DNA of 48,037 nucleotides from Candidatus Uhrbacteria bacterium (GTDB lineage: Bacteria; Patescibacteriota; Patescibacteriia; UBA9934; GWF2-40-263): assembly GCA_016188495.1 (NCBI GenBank), contig JACPHU010000008.1:1-48037 (forward strand). Direction: 5' to 3'. Shown here one piece after another: positions 23,537 to 32,188 of this stretch (positions within the stretch are counted from its first letter, which is position 1; each line of letters opens with the position of its first letter). The notes beneath the pieces were generated by a model. It saw only the letters and a list, made by a program, of their open reading frames with translations. It was not told where the DNA came from and did not search any database. The translations under genes and the position numbers were made by a program.

Positions 23537-23566
23537 AAAAACCCACCGAAGCGTTGGCTAAGGTGG
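23537..23566 (-). terminator. Intrinsic terminator after the 104-aa membrane protein gene
   Basis: On the minus strand CCACC and GGTGG enclose an AGC-CAAC-GCT inner hairpin and are followed by GTTTTTG. It resembles the terminator at 23071-23101. Confidence 0.7.
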
Positions 23567-23588
23567 ACTAAATACATGTTTATTCCTC

Positions 23589-23903
23589 CTATTTCTTTTT
23601 CTTTGTTGACTTTTCCTTGGAAGATTCTGAAGCTTTTGTAAACTTTTTCTCGATCAAATACTCCACGGCTTTGGTAGCGGTATGCATGATCGCTCCGAGG
23701 GCTGTGGAGCTGTGATCAAACTTTTGTCGAATGCCGTCGAGCGCCGATTCCATTTTTATCATGGTCTCTTGTACTTGAGAGACGGTATCGTTTGCGCGTT
23801 TAAACAAAATAGCGATTTGCCAAATGAGCCAGAACATCGCGGCCGTAAACCACAGCGCACAAAACGCCAGAACGATGTACAAAATATCAAGCGGTGTAAA
23901 CAT
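23589..23903 (-). CDS. Small membrane protein with coiled coil and Lys-rich tail
   Basis: A 104-aa protein with one N-terminal membrane helix (about residues 8-32, LYIVLAFCALWFTAAMFWLIWQIAILF), then a coiled coil (NDTVSQVQETMIKMESALDGIRQKF) and a Lys/Ser-rich tail ending KKKK. This plan resembles DUF948-type proteins. A Shine-Dalgarno AGGAGG sits two bases before ATG 23903. The gene is monocistronic: hairpin element copy 5 separates it from pheT upstream, and a terminator follows. Confidence 0.75.
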   Translation of the reverse strand: MFTPLDILYIVLAFCALWFTAAMFWLIWQIAILFKRANDTVSQVQETMIKMESALDGIRQKFDHSSTALGAIMHTATKAVEYLIEKKFTKASESSKEKSTKKKK

Positions 23904-23934
23904 ATCCTCCTATAAAATAATGATCGCTCTTATG

Positions 23935-24058
23935 TAGGACTTTCTCATTTGGATGAGATGCGCTGTGCTGGAGCCATAAAAAATCGGAGGCGTATCAGAC
24001 ATACGATGGAGATTTTTTATGGCGAAGCACAAGCAGATCGCCGAATGAGAAAGTCCTA
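23935..24058 (+). repeat. Long hairpin element, family A copy 5 (divergent)
   Basis: A 124-bp near-palindrome with perfect 15-bp outer arms (TAGGACTTTCTCATT and its complement), the family internal loop ATGAGA opposite GATCG, then GTGCT/AGCAC, a GGA/GA internal loop, a 13-bp stem GCCATAAAAAATC / GATTTTTTATGGC and an apical CGTAT/ATACG hairpin. TTATG flanks it directly on both sides (23930-23934, 24059-24063). It ends exactly at the pheT stop codon, on the strand opposite to pheT. Confidence 0.75.
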
Positions 24059-26437
24059 TTATGATCTCATGATAGCACCAAAAGTCTCTTCAAGCACCTG
24101 ACGAATCTTATTGATCTCTGCATCTACCTCTATTGCTTCGAGAGTCCGCTCACTCGATCGAAAAGAAAGGTGTATAGCGAGAGACTTTTTTCCCTCTTCA
24201 ATTCCCTGTCCACGGTACACATCAAATAATTCAAATACTTCGAGAAGTTCAGAGGACTGATGAACCGCTTGTGAAATAGATTCCCATTCTGAACGCTCTT
24301 GAACCAGAAAAGCCAAATCGCGCTTGACGGAAGGAAACAAAGGAAGAGGCTTATAACTTTTACCAAGCGTAAAGATAGAAAGAAGCGCTTCAAAATCCAA
24401 ATCAATCAAAACAGTAACAACATCTATTCCAAACGCTTGTTCAACTCTGCGACTCACTTGCCCAATCACTCCAACCTGTTTACCTAAAACGGTAATAACG
24501 GCAGATCGTCCCGCGTGCCAGCGTGTTCCATCTGTTCCACGTTCAAGCAAGTATTCACGAATACCTGTCTGTCTGAAAAAGCGTTCTAATATCCCTTTGG
24601 CACGAACAAACAACGCTTCCCCGTCTGTACCATAAGATCCAATCACTAACGACAACGACTGTTTGGGAATAGCCGATGTTTGTGCGAGATAAACGGGAGC
24701 CAGCTCAAAAATGTCTGCTTGAGGCAATCTCGCTTGGTTGGCTTCGATAGAAGTCAAAAGGCTAGGCACCAGGCTTGTTCGCATGTACTCCTGTTCGCTA
24801 TTTAAAGGATTGCGAAGCTTCACGGCTGTCTGAATATCGATTCCGTACTTTTCTAATTGGGACTCCGAAACGAATGAATAACTATAAGATTCTGAAAGAC
24901 CAGCACTAGCAAGCAGATGCTTTACTCTGCGCTCCCACACCAAACTCGGATTGGAAAACGCTTGCGGCAATTGGCCAGAAGGAAGCTGTGAGGGAAATTG
25001 GTCATATCCGTATACGCGTGCAATTTCCTCAACAAAGTCGACACTGGCTTCGATATCATGATCACGCCAGTAAGGTACAGCGACCTGATTTTTTTGTATT
25101 GTAAATCCTAGTCGTTTTAAAATGGCGATCTGTTCTTTTTTCGGCAGCTCAATTCCCATGAGGCGATTTGCTGCCTTATCATCAAACGGAAGAACAAGGG
25201 GTTGATACTCTTGAGCACACTCATCAAATACCTTGGACACCACTTCGCCTCCGGCAACCTCTTTAATAAGTTCAACAGCGCGTGCAAGCGCAGGTTTAAG
25301 AGCTTGGGTTGATAATCCCTTTTCAAATAACAATTGGGAATCAGAATACAAATTTAACGCCCGAGCGGTTCGACGAACAGAAACAGAATCAAACGCAGCA
25401 CATTCAATCACCACTCTTGTTGTTGCTTGTGTAGTTCCTGTAGAGAGCCCTCCCATGACCCCGGCAACCGCAACCGGCTTTTTTGCATCCGCAATGACCA
25501 ACATTTCATCAGTAAGCTCGTAGGTTTTTTTATCCAGAGCCTCAAACGTCTCCCCTTTGAGTGCACGACGTACCACGATTTTTTGTCCTTCAAGCGTATC
25601 GGCATCAAACGTATGCAATGGCTGACCGTATTCGTGCAAAATGTAATTGGTGATATCGACCAGATTATTGATCGGCCTGTGGCCCGCCAAAAGCAACCGT
25701 TTTTGCAGCCACCAAGGAGAAGGACCGACAACCACTCCATCGATCACCACAGCGGTATAGCGAGGACATAAAGAAGACTCCTGTACCTCAACAGAAAACC
25801 CGGCATCCCATTCAACCCTTTTTAATTTCGTTGCTTTCCAAGTAAACCTGTCTTGGGTCACAGCCGCTCCTTCGCGCGCTTGGCCGATGACAGATTTACA
25901 ATCCGGTCGATTGCTCGTGACTTCGATATCAAAAATGACATCGTCCAAATCCAAGGCCTCGGCAATAGGTGTTCCTGCTTGTGCATTGGTAATGACAGAG
26001 ATATCCCAGATATCTTTTTCCCCTGCAGGTAACTTCTCAAATCCAACTTCTGCAGAGGCACAAATCATGCCGTAACTTTCTACTCCTCGGATCTTGGTTT
26101 CCTGAAGTTCAATTAAATCCCCTTCCCCATGCCAACGCACCCGAGCCCCGGGCAATGCCACAACAACTTTTTGGCCTTCAGATAAATTCTCTCCTCCGCA
26201 AACGATCTCGACCTGCTTGGCTCCAATATCAACAACCGCCACACGAAGCTTGTCCGCATTTGGATGGGTCTTCACCTCAAGAACGTCACCAACCACCATC
26301 TGAGCAAAACGTTCAGCCACACGATCAATGACTTCCACAGAATTCCCAGAAGCGGTCGTGCGTTTAGCAAATTCTTCAGGCGAAAGATCTGTCTCCAGAT
26401 ACTCTTTCATCCAGTTGTAAGAAATAAGAATGTTCAT
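24059..26437 (-). CDS. pheT: Phenylalanyl-tRNA synthetase beta subunit
   Basis: The 792-aa beta chain of the alpha2-beta2 enzyme that charges tRNA-Phe. Domains in order: the N-terminal tRNA-binding OB fold (VGDVLEVKTHPNADKLRVAVVDIG, about residues 45-150), the B3/B4 editing module near 210-390, B5, the catalytic-like core with EEIARVYGYDQFPSQLP, and the C-terminal anticodon-binding FDX-ACB domain (PLPLFPSVKRDLAFLV to the end). Length is normal. The ATG lies three bases after the pheS stop, so the two are translated from one message. The stop is immediately followed by hairpin element copy 5. Confidence 0.95.
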   Translation of the reverse strand: MNILISYNWMKEYLETDLSPEEFAKRTTASGNSVEVIDRVAERFAQMVVGDVLEVKTHPNADKLRVAVVDIGAKQVEIVCGGENLSEGQKVVVALPGARVRWHGEGDLIELQETKIRGVESYGMICASAEVGFEKLPAGEKDIWDISVITNAQAGTPIAEALDLDDVIFDIEVTSNRPDCKSVIGQAREGAAVTQDRFTWKATKLKRVEWDAGFSVEVQESSLCPRYTAVVIDGVVVGPSPWWLQKRLLLAGHRPINNLVDITNYILHEYGQPLHTFDADTLEGQKIVVRRALKGETFEALDKKTYELTDEMLVIADAKKPVAVAGVMGGLSTGTTQATTRVVIECAAFDSVSVRRTARALNLYSDSQLLFEKGLSTQALKPALARAVELIKEVAGGEVVSKVFDECAQEYQPLVLPFDDKAANRLMGIELPKKEQIAILKRLGFTIQKNQVAVPYWRDHDIEASVDFVEEIARVYGYDQFPSQLPSGQLPQAFSNPSLVWERRVKHLLASAGLSESYSYSFVSESQLEKYGIDIQTAVKLRNPLNSEQEYMRTSLVPSLLTSIEANQARLPQADIFELAPVYLAQTSAIPKQSLSLVIGSYGTDGEALFVRAKGILERFFRQTGIREYLLERGTDGTRWHAGRSAVITVLGKQVGVIGQVSRRVEQAFGIDVVTVLIDLDFEALLSIFTLGKSYKPLPLFPSVKRDLAFLVQERSEWESISQAVHQSSELLEVFELFDVYRGQGIEEGKKSLAIHLSFRSSERTLEAIEVDAEINKIRQVLEETFGAIMRS

Positions 26438-26440
26438 AGA

Positions 26441-27496
26441 TTAAAACTGATTCACGAATCGGAGATCATTTTTATACAGAATGCGAATATCATCGATTTT
26501 TATTCCCTCGCGCATCATGAGCGTGCGTTCAACTCCCCAACCAAACGCAAAACCGGTGTACACATCAGGATCAAGCCCGCCGGCTTTAATGACATTTGGA
26601 TGAACCATGCCAGCGCCTCCAAGCTCAAGCCAACCCGCTTTACACAATCGACAAGTACCATCGTCATTACCACCACATACTTCACAGGTAATATCGACTT
26701 CAAAACTTGGTTCGGTAAAGCGGAAATGATGGGGACGCAAACGTGTGCGACGGTTGGATCCAAAGTAAGTCTGTGCAAAATAATCCAACACGCCTTTGAG
26801 ATGAGTCACAGAAACTCCCTTATCGATCATGAGTCCTTCAAACTGATGGAACATGGGCACATGGCTAATATCGATTTGCCGCCGGTAACATCGTCCGATG
26901 TTGATCATGCGAATAGGAGGCTTTTGTGTTTCCATGGTCCGCACCTGAGAATTGGATGTGTGGGGCGTTAATAACAACTTCCCTTCTTTTTCGCCGCTAC
27001 CTTCTGGGGCATCCACGAAAAATGTTTCCCAATCATCGCGTGCCGGATGATCTTTGGGCATGTTCAGGGATTCAAACGCGTAATAATCCCAATCAATTTC
27101 AGGAACACGAACGGCAGTAAATCCAATATGTGAAAAAATATCGGTGATCTCTCCAATGGCTTGCGTCACTGGATGCAAATGACCCTCTGAAGAAAAGCTG
27201 CCTGGTTGGGTGATATCAATCCATTCACGCTCTGCTTGCCCCATCACTTCGGACTGACTCATTTTTTGCTCCTGAAAATGAAAGGCTTGCTCGATGGCTT
27301 CTTTGACCTCGTTGGCAAGTTTCCCCACGAGTTTGCGTTCTTCTACCGCAAGCTCGACCATGTCTTTCATGACCTCATTGAGTTTGCCTTTTCGGCCTAA
27401 AAACTCGGTCTGGAGACGCTCTAAATTCTGTCGATCGGTAACCTTTTCAACCAGCTCTAAAAACTCTGTTTTCAATTGTTCTAATTTTGTTTTCAT
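26441..27496 (-). CDS. pheS: Phenylalanyl-tRNA synthetase alpha subunit
   Basis: The 351-aa catalytic subunit. It has an N-terminal coiled coil that contacts tRNA (about 1-95), then the class II core with HTSNSQVRTM, IGRCYRRQIDISHVPMFHQFEG (motif 2) and GFAFGWGVERTLMMREGI (motif 3). A Cys4 group (CEVCGG...CRLC) inside the core is a small insertion also seen in other bacteria and probably binds zinc. It overlaps rseP by four bases (27493-27496) and precedes pheT by three, so rseP-pheS-pheT form a tight operon. Confidence 0.95.
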   Translation of the reverse strand: MKTKLEQLKTEFLELVEKVTDRQNLERLQTEFLGRKGKLNEVMKDMVELAVEERKLVGKLANEVKEAIEQAFHFQEQKMSQSEVMGQAEREWIDITQPGSFSSEGHLHPVTQAIGEITDIFSHIGFTAVRVPEIDWDYYAFESLNMPKDHPARDDWETFFVDAPEGSGEKEGKLLLTPHTSNSQVRTMETQKPPIRMINIGRCYRRQIDISHVPMFHQFEGLMIDKGVSVTHLKGVLDYFAQTYFGSNRRTRLRPHHFRFTEPSFEVDITCEVCGGNDDGTCRLCKAGWLELGGAGMVHPNVIKAGGLDPDVYTGFAFGWGVERTLMMREGIKIDDIRILYKNDLRFVNQF

Positions 27497-28608
27497 ATAG
27501 AAACCATGGACTTAATGGCTCCCCAAATCTGATCGCCAAATGTGACAAAATCTTTATACGTCACAAGAACCACCAAAACCATCAAAAGCATAAAACCTAA
27601 GTTGTGCACAACGACCTCGATCTTTTGGTTCACGGCTCGACCTCGGATTTTTTCGATGAGAAGAAAAAGGATGCGTCCTCCGTCCAGTGCTGGAAACGGA
27701 AGAACGTTAATGATCGCCAAGTTGATGGAGAGGACCGCGGTAAATTGTAAGAGATAGATGAGTCCCATGGCCGCTACTTTTCCAGTCATCACGGCAATTC
27801 CTACAGGACCAGATAAGTCCATAGAAACCTGCTGGGTCACGACCAGATCTCGAATAAGGCTGCCGAAGGCCTTGAGAATTTCAAACGTAAATTGATAGGT
27901 GGTAGAAATTCCTTGTCCAATGGCTTGAAAAAACGGATAAGCGACCAAACCTGTTGAAAGAAATCCGATACCTACGCCGGTCGTTTTCGCCTCAGGAAGA
28001 TATGTTGAGGTCAGCGTAAGCGTTCGCAGAGTTTCGTCTTCGCCTTTGACAACCACCTCAACTCCTTCTCCTGCGTGTTGAGCAAAATAAGCACGAGCTT
28101 CTTCATCGCGAGTAAAGGCAATCCCGCCGACGGAAACAATTTCATCTCCGCTGACAATACCCGCAGCTTGCGCAGGTGAATTTTCTAGAACCTGCATAAC
28201 CACGATCTTCTCATCCATGACTCGTGCGGAACTGGGAAGAGAATCATCAATCACGCTTGGTAACCCAATCATGTACCCCACACTAAATAAGGCCACGGCC
28301 AAGAATATATTCATCGCAACTCCTGCGATCAACACAAGAAATCGTTGCCAAGCTTTTTTTGAAGCAAAACTGTCTTCATCATGAGAATGTTCTCCTGACT
28401 CGCCTTTAATTTTGACAAAGCCTCCAAGTGGGATTGCATTAACGGAGTAAGTGGTTTCTCCACGTTTGATTCCCCATATGCGCGGAGGAAATCCAAATCC
28501 AAACTCTTCGACTTTCATTCCCATGCGCTTGGCCATCAAAAAATGACCCAGCTCGTGAACGAACACTAGAAGAGACAGGACGATAAGAAAAATCAAAAGT
28601 GTTCCCAT
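27493..28608 (-). CDS. rseP: RseP-type site-2 zinc metalloprotease
   Basis: A 371-aa membrane protease of the S2P family that cleaves within the bilayer, usually on anti-sigma factors or leftover signal peptides. HELGH at residues 18-22 in the first membrane helix supplies zinc ligands H18 and H22 and catalytic E19. A PDZ domain covers about 125-205 (VLENSPAQAAGIVSGDEIVSVGG). The third ligand lies in NVLPFPALDGGRI near residue 310. A final membrane helix ends the protein. One PDZ domain, rather than two as in E. coli, fits the shorter length. The target here is unknown. It overlaps pheS by four bases. Confidence 0.92.
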   Translation of the reverse strand: MGTLLIFLIVLSLLVFVHELGHFLMAKRMGMKVEEFGFGFPPRIWGIKRGETTYSVNAIPLGGFVKIKGESGEHSHDEDSFASKKAWQRFLVLIAGVAMNIFLAVALFSVGYMIGLPSVIDDSLPSSARVMDEKIVVMQVLENSPAQAAGIVSGDEIVSVGGIAFTRDEEARAYFAQHAGEGVEVVVKGEDETLRTLTLTSTYLPEAKTTGVGIGFLSTGLVAYPFFQAIGQGISTTYQFTFEILKAFGSLIRDLVVTQQVSMDLSGPVGIAVMTGKVAAMGLIYLLQFTAVLSINLAIINVLPFPALDGGRILFLLIEKIRGRAVNQKIEVVVHNLGFMLLMVLVVLVTYKDFVTFGDQIWGAIKSMVSI

Positions 28609-28632
28609 AAATCAAGAATATCATTTAAAAAC

Positions 28633-29832
28633 TTAGGAAATAATTCGGACGAAATGCCTTTTGCCTTTTTGAATCAACACACCCTCAAGGGAAGGTTCGA
28701 TCATCTGCTCAGCATCTTGAACAACGGTTTCATTTACCTTTACACCACCACCGGCAATCAATCGACGAGCTTCAGACTTTGAAGTTGCTAAACCTGAATG
28801 AACAAGAATGTCTGTAATGGACAGAGTCTTAGAAATCTTGTGTTCTTCAATCTCGTCAGGAATCTCCTTTTTTTGAAATAACTGATCAAAACGGTCGGAT
28901 ACCGCTTGAGCCTCAGCACTGTCAAAATAAAGTCCAACAATTGTCCGAGCAAGATGAGCTTTGAGCTCGCGTGGATTCACTCCATCGTCAAGCTCTTTTT
29001 GAACAGACTGATAATCCTCATCGGTGAGTATTTCAAACCCAGGAACAATCATGCCGTCGGTCCAGCTCATAATCTTCCCAAACATTTCATCACTGGTATC
29101 AGATAGACGAATCATGTTGCCCTCGCTCTTGCCCATTTTCTTCCCTGTTGGATCAACTAAGAGCTTATCTGCCACGACAAATTTTTCTTTGCCTTTCATG
29201 GCTTTCATGAGCGTACGCCCGGCAAGCATATTAAACGTCTGATCATTTCCTCCAACCTCACCGTCCACATCCATCGCCACGCAGTCATACCCTTGCATAA
29301 GCGGATACAGAAACTCGTGAAGGTAGATAGGTTTTGCCTCAGCCAGACGCTTCTCAAACATATCGCGCTCGAGCATTTGTTGAACGGTAAAGTTAGAAGC
29401 AACTTCCACGACATCGGCAAAACTCATTTTTCCAAGCCAATCATTGTTATATTTTACTTCAACGGGATTTTCTCCATGAAAATCCAAAATTTTTCCGGCT
29501 TGTTCTTTGTACTTTTGAGCATTTTCTAAAACCTGTTCCCGAGTGAGGCGTACCCGCGTGGCAGACTTGTCCGTTGGATCTCCAATCATGCCGGTAAAAT
29601 CTCCAATCAAAAGAATGATCTTATGTCCCAACTCCTGAAACTGACGCAATTTTCTCAACTGAATAGAATGTCCGACATGGAGATCTGGTCCTGTTGGATC
29701 GATTCCTAAATAAAGGGAAAGCTGCTTCCCTTCCTTTAATCGTGCTTCAAGAAACTCACGTGATGGATACACGTGCTCCACTCCACGGGTTAAAAGACGT
29801 TCTATTTTTTCTGGATCTGTTGATACGGACAT
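28633..29832 (-). CDS. tyrS: Tyrosyl-tRNA synthetase
   Basis: The 399-aa class I enzyme that charges tRNA-Tyr. The HIGH motif is HVGH at residues 52-55 (GPDLHVGHSIQL), the KMSKS motif is KKMGKSEG near residue 232, and the substrate-binding YPLMQGYD and GGNDQ motifs lie between. The last 60 residues form an S4 RNA-binding domain (SKSEARRLIAGGGVKVNETVV). Length is typical of the TyrRS group with this S4 form. Upstream of rseP on the same strand with a 24-nt gap, and 17 nt downstream of the HAD gene. Confidence 0.95.
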   Translation of the reverse strand: MSVSTDPEKIERLLTRGVEHVYPSREFLEARLKEGKQLSLYLGIDPTGPDLHVGHSIQLRKLRQFQELGHKIILLIGDFTGMIGDPTDKSATRVRLTREQVLENAQKYKEQAGKILDFHGENPVEVKYNNDWLGKMSFADVVEVASNFTVQQMLERDMFEKRLAEAKPIYLHEFLYPLMQGYDCVAMDVDGEVGGNDQTFNMLAGRTLMKAMKGKEKFVVADKLLVDPTGKKMGKSEGNMIRLSDTSDEMFGKIMSWTDGMIVPGFEILTDEDYQSVQKELDDGVNPRELKAHLARTIVGLYFDSAEAQAVSDRFDQLFQKKEIPDEIEEHKISKTLSITDILVHSGLATSKSEARRLIAGGGVKVNETVVQDAEQMIEPSLEGVLIQKGKRHFVRIIS

Positions 29833-29849
29833 ATCTTACTCGTTAAAAA

Positions 29850-30620
29850 TTACAGCTTCTCTAGCCATTCTCGAATCAGCTTCTTGGTATCTTCCGGATC
29901 CTCTACAGCAATAGCGTCGATCCCTGTGCGCTTCACGGGCTCATCATTTCCTCCTTCATACAAAGCATCTCCCGTAAAAATCATTTTTTCTATCTCAATA
30001 CCCAGATGCTTTCGCATTTCTTCGACTCCATATCCCTTATCGATTCCTTTCATGGTCACATCAATAGAAGATTTCCCTGGAACCTTAATTTCAAATTCTG
30101 GAAGAGACTGTTTGAGCACCGCGACGATTTCCCATCTGCGGTCTGCGGCAGATCCCTTGTAAGCATCTTTCAATTCAAGAGGGGCTTGCTGACCCAACGC
30201 TGAAAAAGTGACCTGTGTCCCTCGATCTTCAATAATTTCGCCGTACGTCTTTTCCGGATGTTGATACTCAATCGCCTTGAACGCCTCTTCAAATGCGTTT
30301 TTAATCTTATTGCGCTGTTCCAAGGAAAGCTGATGGGCATAAACTGTATGCCACTGACCGTTTTCATACCGCAAAAAACTCGCGCCAGAGGTTGGAAATA
30401 AGAGTAAATTCTTAAAAAGATCCTCGCGTCCCTGCAAACTCAATAGCAGTTGAGTTTCGAAAACAGGAAGCCATCCACCGCCAATAACGGCGACTTTGCG
30501 TTTTTCTAATAGTGTTGAAAAAAGGTCAACCATTTCTGCATCCATGGGAAGCTTGCTTTTTGCCAATGTCCCATCAAGATCAAACACGAAGAGCTCCTTT
30601 TGACGAATATCTGTGGTCAT
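29850..30620 (-). CDS. HAD-family phosphatase or phosphomutase (PMM-like)
   Basis: A 256-aa HAD superfamily protein of the IIB cap type. The nucleophile motif is DLDGT at residues 14-18. Later motifs include a conserved Lys and the metal-binding GDALYEGGNDEPV near residue 217. The GDxxxxGGND form and overall length recall the eukaryote-like phosphomannomutase family and related sugar phosphatases. It could therefore be a phosphomannomutase or a sugar-phosphate phosphatase; sequence alone does not decide. It heads the minus-strand run HAD-tyrS-rseP-pheS-pheT and is divergent from lemA. Confidence 0.8.
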   Translation of the reverse strand: MTTDIRQKELFVFDLDGTLAKSKLPMDAEMVDLFSTLLEKRKVAVIGGGWLPVFETQLLLSLQGREDLFKNLLLFPTSGASFLRYENGQWHTVYAHQLSLEQRNKIKNAFEEAFKAIEYQHPEKTYGEIIEDRGTQVTFSALGQQAPLELKDAYKGSAADRRWEIVAVLKQSLPEFEIKVPGKSSIDVTMKGIDKGYGVEEMRKHLGIEIEKMIFTGDALYEGGNDEPVKRTGIDAIAVEDPEDTKKLIREWLEKL

Positions 30621-30639
30621 ACAAAATGAGAATAATAAA

Positions 30640-30668
30640 TTGACGATTGAGCTAAATTCACGTACGAT
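30640..30668 (+). promoter_or_regulatory. Sigma70 promoter of lemA-htpX-clpC
   Basis: TTGACG at 30640-30645, a 17-nt spacer and TACGAT at 30663-30668, with a second AT-rich box GATAAAAT just downstream. It precedes ATG 30693 by 24 bases, leaving a very short leader. Confidence 0.6.
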
Positions 30669-30692
30669 TTAGATAAAATTAACCTAAAAAAT

Positions 30693-31244
30693 ATGGAAAT
30701 GACTTGGATCCTTGTCATTATTGTCGCTGTTATCCTGCTTTGGCTCATTCTAACATACAACAAGTTGATTGTAGCCAAAAATAGGGTTGAAGAAGCTTGG
30801 TCAGATATTGAGGTTCAGATGAAACGCCGATACGACCTGATTCCCAACATTGTGAGTACTATCAAAGGATACACAAAACATGAAGATAGTGTGTTTACAA
30901 AAGTCACAGAAGCCCGAAGCGCGGCTATGGGAGCACGCACAATGAAAGAGCATGCAAAAGCTGAAAATATGCTCACCGAAACGCTTAAATCCCTTTTTGC
31001 CGTCTCAGAAAACTATCCTCAGCTTCAAGCGTCAGGAAACTTTTTGCAACTGCAAAACGAATTAACGGATGCCGAGGATAAAATCCAAGCTTCACGACGT
31101 TTTTACAATGCAAATGTCCGCGATTACAACACCAAACTTCAAGTATTTCCTACCAATTTAATTGCAAAAACGCTTGGATTTACCGCACGAGAATTTTTTG
31201 ATGCTCCTGATGTTGCTATGGAGGCACCAACGGTTCAGTTTTAA
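30693..31244 (+). CDS. lemA: LemA family membrane protein
   Basis: A 183-aa LemA protein: one N-terminal membrane helix (about residues 4-24) followed by the family signature YNKLIVAKNRVEEAWSDIEVQMKRRYDLIPNIVSTIKGY and a four-helix bundle ending with a conserved PxxFxxAP-like tail (REFFDAPDVAMEAPTVQF). LemA and HtpX genes are commonly adjacent, as here, but the exact role of LemA is unsettled; it is linked to membrane stress and protease control. The htpX start follows after 36 bases. Confidence 0.92.
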   Translation: MEMTWILVIIVAVILLWLILTYNKLIVAKNRVEEAWSDIEVQMKRRYDLIPNIVSTIKGYTKHEDSVFTKVTEARSAAMGARTMKEHAKAENMLTETLKSLFAVSENYPQLQASGNFLQLQNELTDAEDKIQASRRFYNANVRDYNTKLQVFPTNLIAKTLGFTAREFFDAPDVAMEAPTVQF

Positions 31245-31280
31245 CATTTCTGATCCTTGCTACCCCCTTGCTTTCCAATT

Positions 31281-32159
31281 ATGTATTCACAAATCGACGG
31301 CAATAAACGCAAAACTTGGTTCCTCATCGTTCTTTTTACGATGATGATCATAGCTCTTGGCTGGGTCTTGGGAGAATACGCGGGAGCAGGAAACGCAGGA
31401 ATCCTCATCGCTGTCATAGTGACAACGATCATGAATCTGATCGCTTTTTACAAAGGAGATAAAGTTGCCTTGGCTTCCTCAGGAGCAAAGGAAATTCAAA
31501 AAATGGATCACCCAAGATTGTATCGCGCCGTAGAAAATCTCGCGATTACAAGCGGACTCCAAACGCCAAAGATCTATGTGATTCAAGACCCAGCAGCAAA
31601 TGCCTTTGCCACAGGCCGCGATCCCCAGCACGCTTCCGTTGCCGTCACCACAGGATTGTTAGATCTCATGGACGACCAGGAGCTCGAGGGTGTCCTTGCC
31701 CACGAGATCTCGCACATCAAAAATTACGATATTCGTGTGATGACCGTTGTGGTTGTTCTTGTAGGAGTTGTTCTCTTACTTTCAGACTGGCTCTTACACT
31801 CTTTTTTCTGGAGAGAACGCGATGATAACCAATCCAACTTTATTTTACTCGTTATTGGATTAGTCCTTGCCCTTCTCTCCCCCGTGTTTGCAGAACTCAT
31901 CAAACTGGCCGTCTCGCGTTCAAGAGAATATCTAGCAGATGCTTCCGGATGTTTGCTCACACGCTATCCCGAAGGTCTTGCACGGGCACTGCAAAAAATA
32001 GCCGACCAGGACCAGGCTCTAAAAAAGGCCAATCATGCTACCGCCCATCTTTTTTTAGCCAATCCTTTTGATCCAAACGTCACCAAAAAATTTGAACAGT
32101 TGTTTAGTACCCATCCTCCTATTGAAGAGCGCATCAAAAAACTCAGAAACATGTTATAG
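31281..32159 (+). CDS. htpX: HtpX-type membrane zinc metalloprotease (M48)
   Basis: A 292-aa membrane protease that degrades damaged membrane proteins. It has two N-terminal membrane helices (about 13-32 and 39-57), the HEISH zinc site at residues 141-145, two more hydrophobic segments after it, and the third ligand Glu in SREYLADASG near residue 220. ATG 31281 is used because it gives the usual HtpX N-terminus; a TTG at 31257 would add an unusual leader. Co-transcribed with lemA and followed by clpC, so three protein-quality genes form one unit. Confidence 0.92.
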   Translation: MYSQIDGNKRKTWFLIVLFTMMIIALGWVLGEYAGAGNAGILIAVIVTTIMNLIAFYKGDKVALASSGAKEIQKMDHPRLYRAVENLAITSGLQTPKIYVIQDPAANAFATGRDPQHASVAVTTGLLDLMDDQELEGVLAHEISHIKNYDIRVMTVVVVLVGVVLLLSDWLLHSFFWRERDDNQSNFILLVIGLVLALLSPVFAELIKLAVSRSREYLADASGCLLTRYPEGLARALQKIADQDQALKKANHATAHLFLANPFDPNVTKKFEQLFSTHPPIEERIKKLRNML

Positions 32160-32188
32160 AGACATTACCTTATTTTGAAAAACTTCTT

